The notes under the pieces were generated by a model, which saw nothing but the letters and a program-made list of their open reading frames with translations, did not search any database and was not told the origin of the DNA. A stretch of 24,716 nucleotides of DNA from Spirochaetales bacterium. GTDB lineage: Bacteria; Spirochaetota; Spirochaetia; JABEVK01. Position numbers and translations under genes: made by a program. This document shows positions 24,676-24,716 of the stretch, one piece after another. Position 1 is the first letter of the stretch, and each line of letters opens with the position of its first letter. The stretch lies in the NCBI GenBank assembly GCA_013043995.1, contig JABEVL010000102.1, positions 1 through 24,716 of the forward strand, in the 5' to 3' direction.

Positions 24676-24716
24676 ACGAACTGGTAACCCCAACCTTGTT
24701 CAGTATTTTTCAAAAC
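24676..24716. other. Right-edge sequence upstream of ribF, content undetermined
   Basis: This 41-bp piece is too short to assign. By analogy with other spirochaetes it could hold the end of truB, but I cannot show that from the sequence. Confidence 0.3.

Noticed and set aside
1..24716. CRISPR arrays, tRNA/rRNA genes, insertion sequences, prophage or toxin-antitoxin modules
   Set aside because: I looked for repeated spacers, cloverleaf-like sequences, transposase motifs and terminal repeats and saw none; nearly all the DNA is accounted for by ordinary chromosomal genes.

Overview
The window looks like a chromosomal segment of a spirochaete (Spirochaetota, probably Treponema/Spirochaeta-like). 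Three things point there. A very long GreA (895 aa) carries a helical-repeat N-terminus, an architecture known from spirochaetes and chlamydiae. A gene block runs ribF-rpsO-pnp-(M16 protease)-(unknown lipoprotein)-lptF-lptG-tgt-murJ, and its core order resembles, as I recall it, the Borrelia/Treponema pnp-lptF-lptG-tgt-mviN neighbourhood. Several small TPR envelope proteins of spirochaetal flavour are also present. Base composition looks balanced by eye and uniform. I see no rRNA, tRNA, CRISPR array, insertion sequence or phage gene; the DNA is almost completely coding.

Layout. (1) 1-1152, minus: a UbiB/ABC1-type atypical kinase that runs off the left edge, divergent from (2) pgi on plus (1365-2945), which ends in a clear intrinsic terminator. 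(3) 3001-6735, minus: a four-gene unit of rpe, a periplasmic TPR protein with a C-terminal coiled coil, an exported protein of unknown function, and a TPR protein with one membrane anchor. Three of the genes are joined by short overlaps. (4) 6841-12463, plus: a three-gene unit transcribed divergently from a near-consensus sigma-70 promoter. It encodes a TPR protein, the long GreA, and an exported, membrane-anchored von Willebrand A protein with a cytoplasmic tail. (5) 12422-24675, minus: a tightly packed ten-gene cluster, in transcription order ribF, rpsO, pnp, M16 peptidase, beta-propeller lipoprotein, lptF, lptG, tgt, murJ and an exported HEAT-repeat protein. Neighbouring genes are 20 bp apart or less, or overlap. 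The right edge cuts the DNA just upstream of ribF.

Biology. The right-hand cluster mixes RNA functions (ribosomal protein S15, PNPase, tRNA-guanine transglycosylase) with envelope building: LptF/LptG-type permeases, the MurJ lipid II flippase, and two exported proteins of unknown role. The two exported proteins and the TPR/VWA proteins elsewhere are the least understood parts and are candidates for spirochaete-specific envelope functions. No clearly novel defence or mobile system is present. The points most worth a second look are the domain structure of the GreA fusion, the VWA protein with an incomplete metal site and a conserved-looking tail, the RibF that appears to have lost its flavokinase half, a helical insert in LptF, and the near-leaderless start of the greA operon.
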